Of a stretch of 64,000 nt of DNA, positions 51,309-60,459 are shown in pieces. The stretch lies in contig JBKBQT010000016.1 of NCBI GenBank assembly GCA_046292445.1, positions 7,518-71,517 of the forward strand. Reading direction: 5' to 3'. This stretch comes from CALIZF01 sp046292445. Lineage in GTDB: Bacteria > Pseudomonadota > Alphaproteobacteria > Rhodobacterales > Rhodobacteraceae. The stretch's first letter is position 1, and every line of letters starts with the position of its first letter. Under the pieces are notes generated by a model. It did not search any database. It was not told where the DNA came from and was given only the letters and a program-made list of their open reading frames with translations. Made by a program: the position numbers and the translations under genes.

Positions 51309-52061
51309 TCAGCCGAGGGTGGAGAGGATCGGGAAGGTTTCCAGCAGCCACCACGAGAAGGCCGAAAAGCCGCCCGTCAGCATCAGAAGGCCCACCGTCC
51401 AGAGCAAGAGGCCCATGATCCGCTCGATCCGTTCGAGGTGCCGCTTCATGAAGGCCATCGCGCCGGTGAGCCGCGGAAAGAACGCCGCGACGGCGAGGAA
51501 CGGCAGGCCGAGCCCCACCGCATAGACGCCGAGGAGGGCGGTGCCGCGCGTCAGGCTCGCCTCGTTCGCCGCCAGTGACAGGATCGCGCCGAGCTGCGGG
51601 CCGATGCAGGGGGTCCAGCCGAAGGCGAAGGCGAGCCCCAGCACATAGGCGCCCAGCGCCGAGCCGCCGCGATCGCCGGCGTCCATGCGCATCTCGCGGT
51701 CGAGGAACCCGATCCGGTAGACGCCGACGAAATGCGCGCCAAAGGCCATCACGGTCAGGCCTGCGATGGTGTTGAACCAGTCGGCATTCGACAGGAAGAA
51801 CGCGCCGAAGGCCGAGGCGGTGAAGCCGAGGAACAGGAACACCGTCGAGAGGCCGAGCACGAAGAAGGCCGCGGGCAAAAGCGTGCGGGCGCGGGCGCTG
51901 CGGCGCGCGCCCATCTCCTCGACGCTGATCCCGCCCATATAGGCGAGGTAGGGCGGCACGATGGGCAGCACGCAGGGGCTCAGGAAAGACAGCATGCCGG
52001 CCGCGAAGGCGACAAGCATGGCCGGCAGCAGCGTTGCGTCGAGAATGTCGATTCCGAACAT
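51309..52061 (-). CDS. ccdA: Cytochrome c biogenesis protein CcdA
   Basis: 250 residues, six transmembrane helices. The redox cysteines are in SPCVLPIVPPYLAYMGG and GWTPCIGPQLGAIL. It carries reducing equivalents from thioredoxin to the periplasm for haem attachment and copper delivery. It lies between rne and the hydrolase gene on the same strand, 51 bp upstream of the latter. Confidence 0.94.
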   Translation of the reverse strand: MFGIDILDATLLPAMLVAFAAGMLSFLSPCVLPIVPPYLAYMGGISVEEMGARRSARARTLLPAAFFVLGLSTVFLFLGFTASAFGAFFLSNADWFNTIAGLTVMAFGAHFVGVYRIGFLDREMRMDAGDRGGSALGAYVLGLAFAFGWTPCIGPQLGAILSLAANEASLTRGTALLGVYAVGLGLPFLAVAAFFPRLTGAMAFMKRHLERIERIMGLLLWTVGLLMLTGGFSAFSWWLLETFPILSTLG

Positions 52062-52100
52062 GACCGGTGCCTACGCCTGTTCCCCCGATCCGTCACGCCC

Positions 52101-52127
52101 GGCCCGGTCACGTTGACGTGCCGGGCC
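52101..52127. other. Strong hairpin after rne
   Basis: GGCCCGG at 52101-52107 pairs with CCGGGCC at 52121-52127, and CACGT with ACGTG inside. It lies in the 77-bp gap between rne and ccdA and lacks a T run; an RNA-stabilising or processing element is as likely as a terminator. Confidence 0.55.
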
Positions 52128-52138
52128 GCTGCGGACGG

Positions 52139-54955
52139 TCAGCGGCCGATCGACCACCAGCCCCGCTTGCGCGGCTTGTCGCCGCCGCTCGTCGCCGCCG
52201 GTTGGGGATCGGGGCTCGACGCCTCGGGCCAGACGGCACCGGCGGGCGCAGGCGCGGGTTCCGGCGCGGCCGGCCAGCTTTCGGCGGCCGCTGCCGGCAC
52301 CGCGTCATCGGGCATCGCGACCTCGGGCGAGGGCGAGGCGCCCCAGGTCTGGGATGCTGGCGCGGGGTCCGGCTCGGGTGCGGCCGGCCAAAGGTTCGCC
52401 GCAGCAGAGCCTTCGGCTATGGCCGGGGCGGCTGCGGGCTGGGCCGGTTCGTGCTGGGCCGGTTCGGGCTGGGCCGGTTCGGGCTGGGCCGGTTCGGGCT
52501 GGGCGGCCGTCTTGGCCTTGGTGGTCCGCTTGCGGCTTGTGGTGCTGGCCTTGCGCGTTGCCTTGGGCTCTGCCGCAGCGTCGTCGGCCGCGTCGGCCGC
52601 CGGTTCGGCGGCGGCCTTGGCCTTGGACGTGCGGCTGCGGGTCGTGCGCTTTTTCGCCGGGGCCTCGGGCTCGGCAGCAACCTCGGCCGCAGCGACCGCC
52701 TCGGGCGCAACCACGGCCTCGGCGGCGGCGGGTTCGGCGGCGGCCGGTTCGGCCGGTTCCTCGGCGCCTGCATCCTCGGCATCGTCGGATGCGGCATCTT
52801 CGGCCGCTGCCTCGGCATCGGTCATGGGCCGGTCATCGGACCGCTCGCCACCCCCCGCGCCGCCGCGACGCCGGCGCCGGCGCCGGCGCTTCTTCTTGCC
52901 GCCCCCATTGCCGTTTGCGCTGCCGGTCTCGGACTCGTCCCCGGCGGCGCTCTCCTCCGTCTCGTCCTCGTCCTCGATCTCGTCGATCTGGTCGATCTCT
53001 TCCTCGTCCTCGATATCGGCCATGGTCGAACTTTCGATCGACACCACCGGCGAGGGCAGCGGGGCGACCACGCGGGTGGCGGTCTTGAACTTGTCGATCA
53101 CGTAATCGGGGCTGATCATGGCCGGATCGGCCTCGATCCGCACCGCCATCCCGTAACGCAGCTCGATCCCGGCGATATGTTCGCGCTTGTGGTTCATCAG
53201 GAAGTTGATGATGCCCACCGGCGCCTTCAGCAGCACCTCGCGCGAGCGCTTGCGCGTCCCCTCTTCCTCGAGCGCGCGCAGGATGGCGAGTGCCTGGCTG
53301 TCGTCCGACCGGATCAGACCCGTGCCGTGGCAATGCGGACAGGGCTGGGTCGTGGATTCCAGCATCCCGGGCCGCAGGCGCTGGCGGCTCATCTCCAAGA
53401 GGCCGAAGCCCGAGATGCGCCCGACCTGGATGCGGGCGCGGTCGGTCTTGAGCTTGTCCTTGAGCTTCTTCTCGACGGCGGCGTTGTTGCGCCGCTCCTC
53501 CATGTCGATGAAATCGATGACGATCAGGCCCGCGAGGTCGCGCAGGCGCAGTTGCCGGGCGATCTCCTCGGCCGCCTCGAGGTTGGTCTTGAGCGCGGTT
53601 TCCTCGATCGAGCCTTCCTTGGTCGCCCGGCCCGAGTTCACGTCGATCGCCACCAGCGCCTCGGTCACGCCGATGACGATGTAGCCGCCCGATTTGAGCT
53701 GCACGGTCGGGTTGAACATGCCGGCAAGATAGCTTTCGACCTGATAGCGCGCGAACAGCGGCACCTGGTCGTGATAGGGCTGCACCACCTTGGCGTGGGA
53801 CGGCATGATCATCTTCATGAAGTCCTTGGCGGTGCGGTATCCCGCCTCGCCCTCGACGAGGATTTCCTCGATCTCGCGGTTGTAGAGATCGCGGATCGCG
53901 CGCTTGATGAGGTTGCCTTCCTCGTAGATCGGCGCCGGCGCGATGGATTTGAGCGTGAGCTCGCGCACCTGTTCCCAGAGCCGGATCAGATATTCGTAGT
54001 CGCGCTTGATCTCGGCCTTGGTGCGCTTGGCGCCTGCGGTGCGGATGATGAGGCCGGCGCCGTCGGGCACCTCGAGTTCGCCCGCGATTTCCTTGAGCTT
54101 CTTGCGATCGGCGGCCTGCGTGATCTTGCGGCTGATGCCGCCGCCGCGCGCCGTATTGGGCATGAGCACGCAGTAGCGGCCCGCCAGCGACAGGTAGGTC
54201 GTGAGCGCCGCGCCCTTGTTGCCGCGCTCTTCCTTGACGACCTGGACCAGCATGATCTGCCGGACCTTGATGACCTCCTGGATCTTGTATTTGCGCGGAC
54301 GGGGGCGCCGCTGTTCCGGGATTTCCTCGGCCACGTCCTCTTCGGCGACCGATTCGATCTCGTCGTCGATCTCGGCGGCGTGGTCCATCGCGCGGTAGGT
54401 CCGGCGGCCTCCGTCGCCGTTGCCGCCGTCGCCGTTGCCGCCGTCGCCGCGCTCGTCATGGCCGGCATCGCCGTTGTCGTCATCGGCGTCCGAAGGCCTG
54501 CCGGGCGCGTCGCGCGCATCCGGCTCGAACAGCGCATCCGCACCCGTTTCCTCGCCCAGATCGACCACGTCCATCGCACCGGTGCCAGAGGTTTCCGCCT
54601 TCGGCGCCGGCTTGCGCGCGGGCGGGCGGCGGCGTCCGCGACCCTCTTCCTCTTCCTGCTGGCGCTGGTAGGCGCGTTCTTCCTCGATCAGCGCCTTACG
54701 GTCCGCGACGGGGATCTGGTAATAGTCCGGGTGGATCTCGGCGAAGGCAAGGAAGCCGTGGCGGTTGCCGCCGTAATCCACGAACGCTGCCTGCAGCGAC
54801 GGCTCGACGCGCGTCACCTTGGCAAGGTAGATGTTCCCCGCCAGTTGCCGCTTGTTGACCGTCTCGAAATCGAATTCCTCGACCTTGTTTCCATCCACCA
54901 CGACGACGCGGGTTTCCTCCGCGTGGGTGGCATCGATAAGCATCTTCCTGGCCAT
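52139..54955 (-). CDS. rne: Ribonuclease E
   Basis: 938 residues. N-terminal catalytic half: an S1 domain split by a charged low-complexity insertion of about 135 residues (about 83-220), then KEERGNKGAALTTYLSLAGR, the DNase-I-like IVIDFIDM, and the zinc link CPHCHGTG near 539. The C-terminal scaffold (about 660-938) has an Arg-rich block and Ala/Pro-rich tracts, with a QPEPA tandem repeat at about 817-837. It processes rRNA, tRNA and mRNA and organises the degradosome. A 381-bp upstream leader is present. Confidence 0.96.
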   Translation of the reverse strand: MARKMLIDATHAEETRVVVVDGNKVEEFDFETVNKRQLAGNIYLAKVTRVEPSLQAAFVDYGGNRHGFLAFAEIHPDYYQIPVADRKALIEEERAYQRQQEEEEGRGRRRPPARKPAPKAETSGTGAMDVVDLGEETGADALFEPDARDAPGRPSDADDDNGDAGHDERGDGGNGDGGNGDGGRRTYRAMDHAAEIDDEIESVAEEDVAEEIPEQRRPRPRKYKIQEVIKVRQIMLVQVVKEERGNKGAALTTYLSLAGRYCVLMPNTARGGGISRKITQAADRKKLKEIAGELEVPDGAGLIIRTAGAKRTKAEIKRDYEYLIRLWEQVRELTLKSIAPAPIYEEGNLIKRAIRDLYNREIEEILVEGEAGYRTAKDFMKMIMPSHAKVVQPYHDQVPLFARYQVESYLAGMFNPTVQLKSGGYIVIGVTEALVAIDVNSGRATKEGSIEETALKTNLEAAEEIARQLRLRDLAGLIVIDFIDMEERRNNAAVEKKLKDKLKTDRARIQVGRISGFGLLEMSRQRLRPGMLESTTQPCPHCHGTGLIRSDDSQALAILRALEEEGTRKRSREVLLKAPVGIINFLMNHKREHIAGIELRYGMAVRIEADPAMISPDYVIDKFKTATRVVAPLPSPVVSIESSTMADIEDEEEIDQIDEIEDEDETEESAAGDESETGSANGNGGGKKKRRRRRRRRGGAGGGERSDDRPMTDAEAAAEDAASDDAEDAGAEEPAEPAAAEPAAAEAVVAPEAVAAAEVAAEPEAPAKKRTTRSRTSKAKAAAEPAADAADDAAAEPKATRKASTTSRKRTTKAKTAAQPEPAQPEPAQPEPAQHEPAQPAAAPAIAEGSAAANLWPAAPEPDPAPASQTWGASPSPEVAMPDDAVPAAAAESWPAAPEPAPAPAGAVWPEASSPDPQPAATSGGDKPRKRGWWSIGR
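52446..52505 (-). repeat. 15-bp tandem repeat, four units, in the RNase E scaffold
   Basis: Four consecutive 15-bp units starting 52446, 52461, 52476 and 52491 with core GGTTCGGGCTGGGCC; the first differs by one base. They encode QPEPA-type pentapeptides in the disordered scaffold. Confidence 0.93.
54411..54449 (-). repeat. 15-bp tandem repeat, 2.6 units, in the RNase E S1 insertion
   Basis: CCGTCGCCGTTGCCG occurs at 54411-54425 and 54426-54440 with a partial third unit to 54449. It encodes GDGGN-type repeats within the insertion at about residues 169-182. Confidence 0.88.
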
Positions 54956-55336
54956 GTTGATCCGTCACGCGCCGCGCCACCGCCAAGCCTGCGGTCGGGT
55001 CGGGGGGCGTGCCTGATTGGGGCGATGGTGCGCGGGACTGCGGTGCCGGATCGGCACCTGCGGCAGTCTGGGGTAACCCGTTGACGCAACATCGCGGTTC
55101 TGTCCCGGCCCCGATGTCTCGGGACCACTGAAATAAGCCCGCTACGTCAGAGACTTGACGGACAATCTTGCGGTCTTGCGACCATTCAGGCTGCGGTCCC
55201 GACAACGCACTGGGCGCCCGGCAGAACCACAGAGAATCTTGCCGCGCGAGCAGCCCCTCCGGTCCTGCCGCGCGTCCGGTGACCGTAGGGCGAAAGCGGC
55301 GCCGAACACAATGGGCGAATTGCCTCGCGGGCGCGG
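54956..55336. other. Long leader region upstream of rne
   Basis: 381 bp between dctD and rne on the minus strand. It contains a strong hairpin, GGTGCCG-GAT-CGGCACC at 55042-55058, and a GTCCCG/CGGGAC stem at about 55100-55125, but no supported coding frame. A self-regulating leader as in E. coli rne is possible. Confidence 0.5.
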
Positions 55337-56668
55337 TCAGACGTATTCCGACCGCTGGAGCCCGTATTTCGCCATCTTCTCGTTCAGCGTCCGCCGCGGC
55401 AGGCACAATTCCTCCATCACCGCGACGATGCTGCCCTTGTGGCGGCGCATCGTGTTGTCGATCAGCATCCGCTCGAAGGCCTCGACATAATCCTTCAGCG
55501 GCTTGCCTTCCGTCGTCATCGCCGGCCCCGATGCCTCGTTGTCGGCCATCAGCAGCGAGGCGATCGACCCCGATCCCCGCCGGTTCTGCAGCACGGCGCG
55601 TTCGGCGATGTTCACCAGTTGCCGCACGTTGCCCGGCCATGGCGCCTGCAGCAGTTGCGCCGCCTCCTGCGCGGTGACGGCCGGCGCCTCGCAGCCGTAT
55701 TCCTCGGCGAACTGTTCCGACAGGCGGGTAAAGAGCGTCAGGATATCCTCGCCGCGCTGGCGCAGCGGCGGCAGGGTGATCTTCATCGCGCCGAGGCGGT
55801 AATAGAGATCAGGGCGCAGCGCATCCTCGACCGTCTTGTCGGGCGCATGTTCGTTGCAGATCGCGATGATGCGCGTTTCCGGCGGGGCGCCCTGGTCGTT
55901 GATGAAGGTCAGCAGACGCGCCTGCATGGGCCCCGACAGCGCCTCGATATCCTCGAGGCAGAGCGTGCCGCCCCGCACTTCTTCCACCAGCGGCAGGCTC
56001 GCGCCCGATGGGACCGGGCCGAAGAGACGCTCGGCAAGCTGGTCCTCGGCATAGGCCGAACAGGACAGCACCGCAAAGCGCCGCCCCGCACGCGGGCCGA
56101 CGGCATGCAGCGCATGGGCCGCGAGCGTCTTGCCCGTCCCCGTCTCGCCGTCGATGAGCACATGGCTGTCGGCCTGGCCGAGATCGAGGATATCCTCGCG
56201 CAGCCGGTCCATCACCGGCGAGGATCCGATGAGCTTCTTCATCAGCGTGCCGCCGTCGGCCAGTTCGCGCCGCAGCGCGCGGTTGTCGAGCGTGAGGCGG
56301 CGCTGGTTCGTCGCGCGTTTGGCCAGTTCGGTCATCCGGTCGGGGTTGAAGGGCTTCTCGAGGAAATCGAACGCACCGATCCGCATCGCCTCGACCGCCA
56401 TCGGCACGTCGCCATGGCCGGTGATGAGGATGACGGGCAGGCCGGAATCGACGCTCATCAACCGCTTGAGAAGCGCCATGCCGTCCATCCCCGGCATCTT
56501 GATGTCGCTGACCACGACGCCCGGAAACTCGGTCCCGATGCCCTTGAGCGCCTCTTCGGCGCTGGCATAGGTCTCGGTATCGAACCCCGACAGCGCCAGC
56601 CACTGGCTGATCGACTGCCGCATGTCCGCCTCGTCATCGACGATCGCCACCTTCATTGCGCGTGCCAT
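55337..56668 (-). CDS. dctD: DctD-type response regulator lacking the GAFTGA loop
   Basis: 443 residues: receiver domain with phosphorylation site D55 (VVVSDIKMPGMDG), an AAA+ domain with Walker A GETGTGKT (about 174-181), arginine-finger region RPDLYYRLGAM, and a C-terminal Fis HTH (NTMRRHKGSIVAVMEEL). The GAFTGA sigma-54 contact loop is absent: LFGPVPSGASLPLVEEV takes its place near 215-231, and the Walker B reads LCLEDIEAL with the usual Asp-Glu order reversed. With DctB it should respond to C4-dicarboxylates. The dctB gene lies 48 bp upstream. Confidence 0.9.
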   Translation of the reverse strand: MARAMKVAIVDDEADMRQSISQWLALSGFDTETYASAEEALKGIGTEFPGVVVSDIKMPGMDGMALLKRLMSVDSGLPVILITGHGDVPMAVEAMRIGAFDFLEKPFNPDRMTELAKRATNQRRLTLDNRALRRELADGGTLMKKLIGSSPVMDRLREDILDLGQADSHVLIDGETGTGKTLAAHALHAVGPRAGRRFAVLSCSAYAEDQLAERLFGPVPSGASLPLVEEVRGGTLCLEDIEALSGPMQARLLTFINDQGAPPETRIIAICNEHAPDKTVEDALRPDLYYRLGAMKITLPPLRQRGEDILTLFTRLSEQFAEEYGCEAPAVTAQEAAQLLQAPWPGNVRQLVNIAERAVLQNRRGSGSIASLLMADNEASGPAMTTEGKPLKDYVEAFERMLIDNTMRRHKGSIVAVMEELCLPRRTLNEKMAKYGLQRSEYV

Positions 56669-56716
56669 GTCGCCCGTCCCGCCAATACCCCGGCACAAAC
56701 GCGCCGGATGCCCCGC

Positions 56717-58489
56717 CTATTCCGAAAGCCGCATCCGGTCACCCAGAAGCGGCAATTGCACCTCGAACACCGCGCCCGAGCCCTCGCCGTTGCGCGCGGT
56801 GAGCCGGCCCCCAAGGTCGTTCACGATCCCGGACGATATGGCAAGCCCGAGGCCCACGCCCTCGCCCGCTTTCTTGGTCGTCCAGAACGGCTCGAACAGC
56901 TTATCGAGATCCTGGATGCCCGGCCCGTTGTCGCGCACGACCAGTGTCGCCGTCTCGCCACTGGTCAGGATAAGCTCGATTTGCGGCGCCGCAACCTCGC
57001 GCGTTGCGTCGAGCGCATTGCGCAGCAGGTTGATGATGACCTGTTCCAGCCGGATCCGGTCGGCCATGACCATCACCGGGCCGCGCGGCAGGGTGCGCAC
57101 GATCTTGACCCGCCGCGGCTTGAGCTGCGGCTCCATCATCGACAGCGCCTCGCCGATGCAGGACCGCATGTCCACCGGCGCGAAGGCCTCGCCGCCCTTG
57201 CGGGCATAGGACTTGAGCTGCCGGGTGATCGCCCCCATCCGGTCGATCAGGTCGTCGATCCGCTGGAACGAGGCCAGCGCCTCGTCCGGCCGCCGCCGCT
57301 GCAGCAGGAGCCGCGCGCCGGCCAGATAGGTTTTCATCGCCGCCAGCGGCTGGTTGAGCTCGTGGCTGACCGCCGCCGACATCTCGCCCAGCACTGCCAG
57401 CTTGGACGATTGCGCCAGCGTCTGTTCGGCGACCGCGAGATCCTTCTGCACCTTCTCGCGCTCGGCGATGGCCCGCTGCAGCCGGGCGTTGAGCGCGCGC
57501 AGCTCGGCCGATTCCCGCTGGAAGGCCGCCGACTGGAACTGCATCCGCCGACTGAAGAGATAGAAGCCGAGCGCAAGGAGGATGGCAAAGCCCATGATCT
57601 CGATGGCAAGAAAGGTGTTCACCCGTTCGCGCACAGCGTCGTAGCGGGTGAAGGATACGATCTTCCAGCCGCGGAAGGGCACCCGCACCTCCGCCCGCAT
57701 CACCGGCGCCCCGCGCAGCCAGGCATCGGGCGCAGGCTGGGCGAAATCGCCCACAGCCTCGAGGACCCGCGCGACGGGCGACAGCGCCGCCCGCGGCTCC
57801 AACGCCTCGGCCAGCGCGCGGCCACGCCAGCGCGGCTCGGTCGACAGCAGCACCTGCCCCTCGCTGTCCACCACCGCGACGGCATCGGCAAAGCCGGCCC
57901 AGGCCCGCTCGTATTTGAGCATGTCGACCTCGACCATGATGACGCCGATCGGGCGCCCCTCGGCGGTGATGCTGCGGCTGAAGGTAAAGCCGAAACCGCC
58001 CGCCTCGCGCCGCCAGGCGCTGAACACCGTGTCGCGCGACCGCTGGGCCTCGACGAAATAGGGTTGCGGCTTGTGCAGCGTGCCGATCCGGTTGCGGTCG
58101 GTCGCCGCGACCGCCCGCCCTTCGGCATCCAGCAGCAGGATCGCCGCAGTCCCGAGCTCGTTCTGCAGCGAGATGAGCCGCTGCGATGTCGCGGAATAGT
58201 CGCCCGAGGCGAGCGCATCGGCCAGCGCCGTGTCGCGGGCCAGAAGCAGCGGGACCACCGAATTGCGCTGCAACTCCGACATCAGGTTGCCCGAAAACAG
58301 CGCGAGCCGCAGGTCGGCCCGGTTGCGGATGGATTCGGAGAACCGCTCGGTCAGAAGATGGTTGGTCACCAGCACGACGGCCGCCGCGACGGCCACGACC
58401 ACCAGCACCATCAGCCGAAGCGCCCCGGTCGGGTTCGCGCCCTCCGCGGTGCCGGCCGGACCCAGAGGTGGCGCGTCCGTGTCGCTCAT
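56717..58489 (-). CDS. dctB: C4-dicarboxylate sensor histidine kinase
   Basis: 590 residues: two transmembrane helices (about 26-46 and 312-332) around a periplasmic double-PDC/dCache-type sensor, a coiled linker, and the kinase core with H376 in SAAVSHELNQPL, N-box INLLRNALDA, and G-boxes VRDNGPGI and GVGLGLAIS. DctB senses succinate, malate or fumarate and phosphorylates DctD. It is 46 bp downstream of purQ on the same strand but functionally unrelated. Confidence 0.94.
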   Translation of the reverse strand: MSDTDAPPLGPAGTAEGANPTGALRLMVLVVVAVAAAVVLVTNHLLTERFSESIRNRADLRLALFSGNLMSELQRNSVVPLLLARDTALADALASGDYSATSQRLISLQNELGTAAILLLDAEGRAVAATDRNRIGTLHKPQPYFVEAQRSRDTVFSAWRREAGGFGFTFSRSITAEGRPIGVIMVEVDMLKYERAWAGFADAVAVVDSEGQVLLSTEPRWRGRALAEALEPRAALSPVARVLEAVGDFAQPAPDAWLRGAPVMRAEVRVPFRGWKIVSFTRYDAVRERVNTFLAIEIMGFAILLALGFYLFSRRMQFQSAAFQRESAELRALNARLQRAIAEREKVQKDLAVAEQTLAQSSKLAVLGEMSAAVSHELNQPLAAMKTYLAGARLLLQRRRPDEALASFQRIDDLIDRMGAITRQLKSYARKGGEAFAPVDMRSCIGEALSMMEPQLKPRRVKIVRTLPRGPVMVMADRIRLEQVIINLLRNALDATREVAAPQIELILTSGETATLVVRDNGPGIQDLDKLFEPFWTTKKAGEGVGLGLAISSGIVNDLGGRLTARNGEGSGAVFEVQLPLLGDRMRLSE

Positions 58490-58535
58490 GCCCGAAGTTT
58501 AGGGACGACAGGGCTGCCCGGCAAGCGGCGGGGCG

Positions 58536-59204
58536 TCAGGCCGCCACCCCCGCCGAGACCAGCGCGCGGAACAGCGCCGCCCCGTCGGCCGGACCGAGCG
58601 CCGGATCGGCCGCGCGTTCGGGATGCGGCATCATGCCCAGCACCCGGCGATTGGCCGAAAGCACGCCCGCGATGTCCCGCGCCGACCCGTTCGGATTCTC
58701 GCGGTAGGTGAAGGCCACGCGCCCCTCGCCCTCGAGCCGGTCGAGCGTTTCGGGATCGGCCTGATAATTGCCGTCGTGATGAGCAACCGGCAGCACGATG
58801 TCCTGCCCTGGCGCATAGCCGGCGGTGAAGGCCCCGCCCGCCGCCCCGACCCGCAGCGGGACCGCGCGGCAGACGAACCGCAGGCCGGCGTTGCGCATCA
58901 GCGCGCCGGGCAACAGGCCCGCCTCGGTCAGCACCTGGAACCCGTTGCAGATGCCAACCACAAGGCCCCCCCGCGCCGCATGCGCCGCCACCGCAGCCAT
59001 CACCGGCGCGCGTGCCGCGATCGCGCCGCAGCGCAGGTAGTCGCCGAAGGAAAAGCCCCCCGGGATCCCGACGATATCCGTGCCCGGCGGCAGGTCGGTG
59101 TCCTTGTGCCAGACCCGCGCAACGCGCGCGCCGGCCTGCGCGAAGGCAACCGCAAGATCGCGGTCGCAGTTGGACCCCGGAAAGGTGATGATAGCCGCCT
59201 GCAT
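58536..59204 (-). CDS. purQ: Phosphoribosylformylglycinamidine synthase subunit PurQ
   Basis: 222 residues beginning MQAAIITFPGSNCDRDLAVA. The glutaminase cysteine is in GICNGFQVL, and the His/Glu pair is present near the end (HPERAADPA). It supplies ammonia to PurL in purine synthesis. It follows purS after 45 bp. Confidence 0.97.
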   Translation of the reverse strand: MQAAIITFPGSNCDRDLAVAFAQAGARVARVWHKDTDLPPGTDIVGIPGGFSFGDYLRCGAIAARAPVMAAVAAHAARGGLVVGICNGFQVLTEAGLLPGALMRNAGLRFVCRAVPLRVGAAGGAFTAGYAPGQDIVLPVAHHDGNYQADPETLDRLEGEGRVAFTYRENPNGSARDIAGVLSANRRVLGMMPHPERAADPALGPADGAALFRALVSAGVAA

Positions 59205-59249
59205 GCCCCTGCCCCCCGTCGCTGCCCGACCCCCCGGGCCGCCGACGCC

Positions 59250-59489
59250 TCAGACGAACTCGACCGCCCAGGTCTCGATCACGGTGTTGGCCAGAAGCCG
59301 CTCGCACATCGCGCGCACCTCGGCCTCGGCGGCCGCGCGGTCGGCGGTCGCAAGGTCCAGCTCGATCACCTTGCCCTGCCGCACACCCGACACCCCCGTG
59401 AACCCGAGCGCGCCGAGCGCGTGGCGCACCGCCTCGCCCTGCGGGTCGAGCACGCCGTTGCGCAGCATCACCGTCACTCTGGCCCGCAT
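59250..59489 (-). CDS. purS: Phosphoribosylformylglycinamidine synthase subunit PurS
   Basis: 79 residues, MRARVTVMLRNGVLDPQGEAV start and GFTGVSGVRQGKVIELDL, typical of PurS. It bridges PurL and PurQ. It lies 15 bp after purC. Confidence 0.96.
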   Translation of the reverse strand: MRARVTVMLRNGVLDPQGEAVRHALGALGFTGVSGVRQGKVIELDLATADRAAAEAEVRAMCERLLANTVIETWAVEFV

Positions 59490-59504
59490 GCCTGTCCCCC
59501 GGCT

Positions 59505-60266
59505 TCAGTTGATCAGCGTCGGCTTGCCCGCATGCGTGACGTTGGACGGCAACACGCCGAGCCGCCGCGCAAGTTCGGTGTAGACATCCGCCAGCGGACC
59601 CGGATCGCGGGGCTGCCCCTCGGAATCGACGCCCTCGACCGCACGCAGATCCCACAGCCGGCAACTGTCCGGGCTGATCTCGTCGGCCACGATCAGACGC
59701 ATGAAGTCGCCTTCCCAGATCCGCCCGACCTCGATGCGGAAATCGGCAAGCCGCACGCCCACGCCGAGCATGACGCCCGACAGGAAATCGTTCACCCGCA
59801 GCGCCAGCGCCACCATGTCGTCGAGATCCTGCTGGCTGGCCCAGCCGAAGGCTATCACATGCTCCTCGGTCACCAGCGGGTCGCCCAGCTTGTCGTCCTT
59901 GTAATAGAATTCCACGATCGGGCGGGGCAGCGGCGTGCCCTCGGGGATGCCGAGCCGGCGCGACAGATCGCCGGCGGCAAAGTTGCGCACCACGACCTGG
60001 AGCGGCACGATCTCGACCATGCGGATCAGTTGCTCGCGCATGTTGATGCGCTTGATGAAATGCGTCGGCACCCCGATCGCGTTCAGCCCGGCCATGAAGA
60101 ATTCCGACAGCCGGTTGTTGAGCACCCCGCGCCCGTCGTTGGGCGTGGCCCGCGTCGTCTGCTGGTTGGCCGCGTCGTCCTTGAAATACTGGATCAGCGT
60201 CCCCGGCTCGGGCCCTTCGTAGAGGATCTTTGCCTTGCCCTCGTAAATCTTCTTGCGCCGTGCCAT
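59505..60266 (-). CDS. purC: Phosphoribosylaminoimidazole-succinocarboxamide synthase
   Basis: 253 residues starting MARRKKIYEGKAKILYEG; LIQYFKDDATA-like FKDDAAN and RLIVADEISPDSCRLWD are SAICAR synthetase motifs. It joins CAIR to aspartate. First gene of the purC-purS-purQ run and divergent from the zeta-inhibitor gene. Confidence 0.97.
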   Translation of the reverse strand: MARRKKIYEGKAKILYEGPEPGTLIQYFKDDAANQQTTRATPNDGRGVLNNRLSEFFMAGLNAIGVPTHFIKRINMREQLIRMVEIVPLQVVVRNFAAGDLSRRLGIPEGTPLPRPIVEFYYKDDKLGDPLVTEEHVIAFGWASQQDLDDMVALALRVNDFLSGVMLGVGVRLADFRIEVGRIWEGDFMRLIVADEISPDSCRLWDLRAVEGVDSEGQPRDPGPLADVYTELARRLGVLPSNVTHAGKPTLIN

Positions 60267-60376
60267 GCCTGCTCCGATCCGGTCACGCGCGGCGGGACAA
60301 CACCGCACGACCGCAAGCGGCGCCGGGACCGCCGGTGCCGCACCTCGTCGCGGCTATACGGCAAGACCCGGAACGT

Positions 60377-60400
60377 CGCAAGGCGATCGCAACCCTTGCG
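60377..60400. promoter_or_regulatory. Inverted repeat in the purC / zeta-inhibitor gap
   Basis: CGCAAGG at 60377-60383 and CCTTGCG at 60394-60400 around ten bases. It resembles an operator or a small hairpin between the two divergent genes; the owner is unknown. Confidence 0.35.
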
Positions 60401-60459
60401 GGACCGCGCCCGGGCAGGCATATGGGTGGCAACCCGTGAAAAGCCAAGCGAGGCGTGCC

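Noticed and set aside
55439..58711. A 1090-codon plus-strand frame opposite dctD and dctB
   Set aside because: The opposite strand encodes complete DctD and DctB with kinase and AAA+ motifs; the frame here has no recognisable domain.
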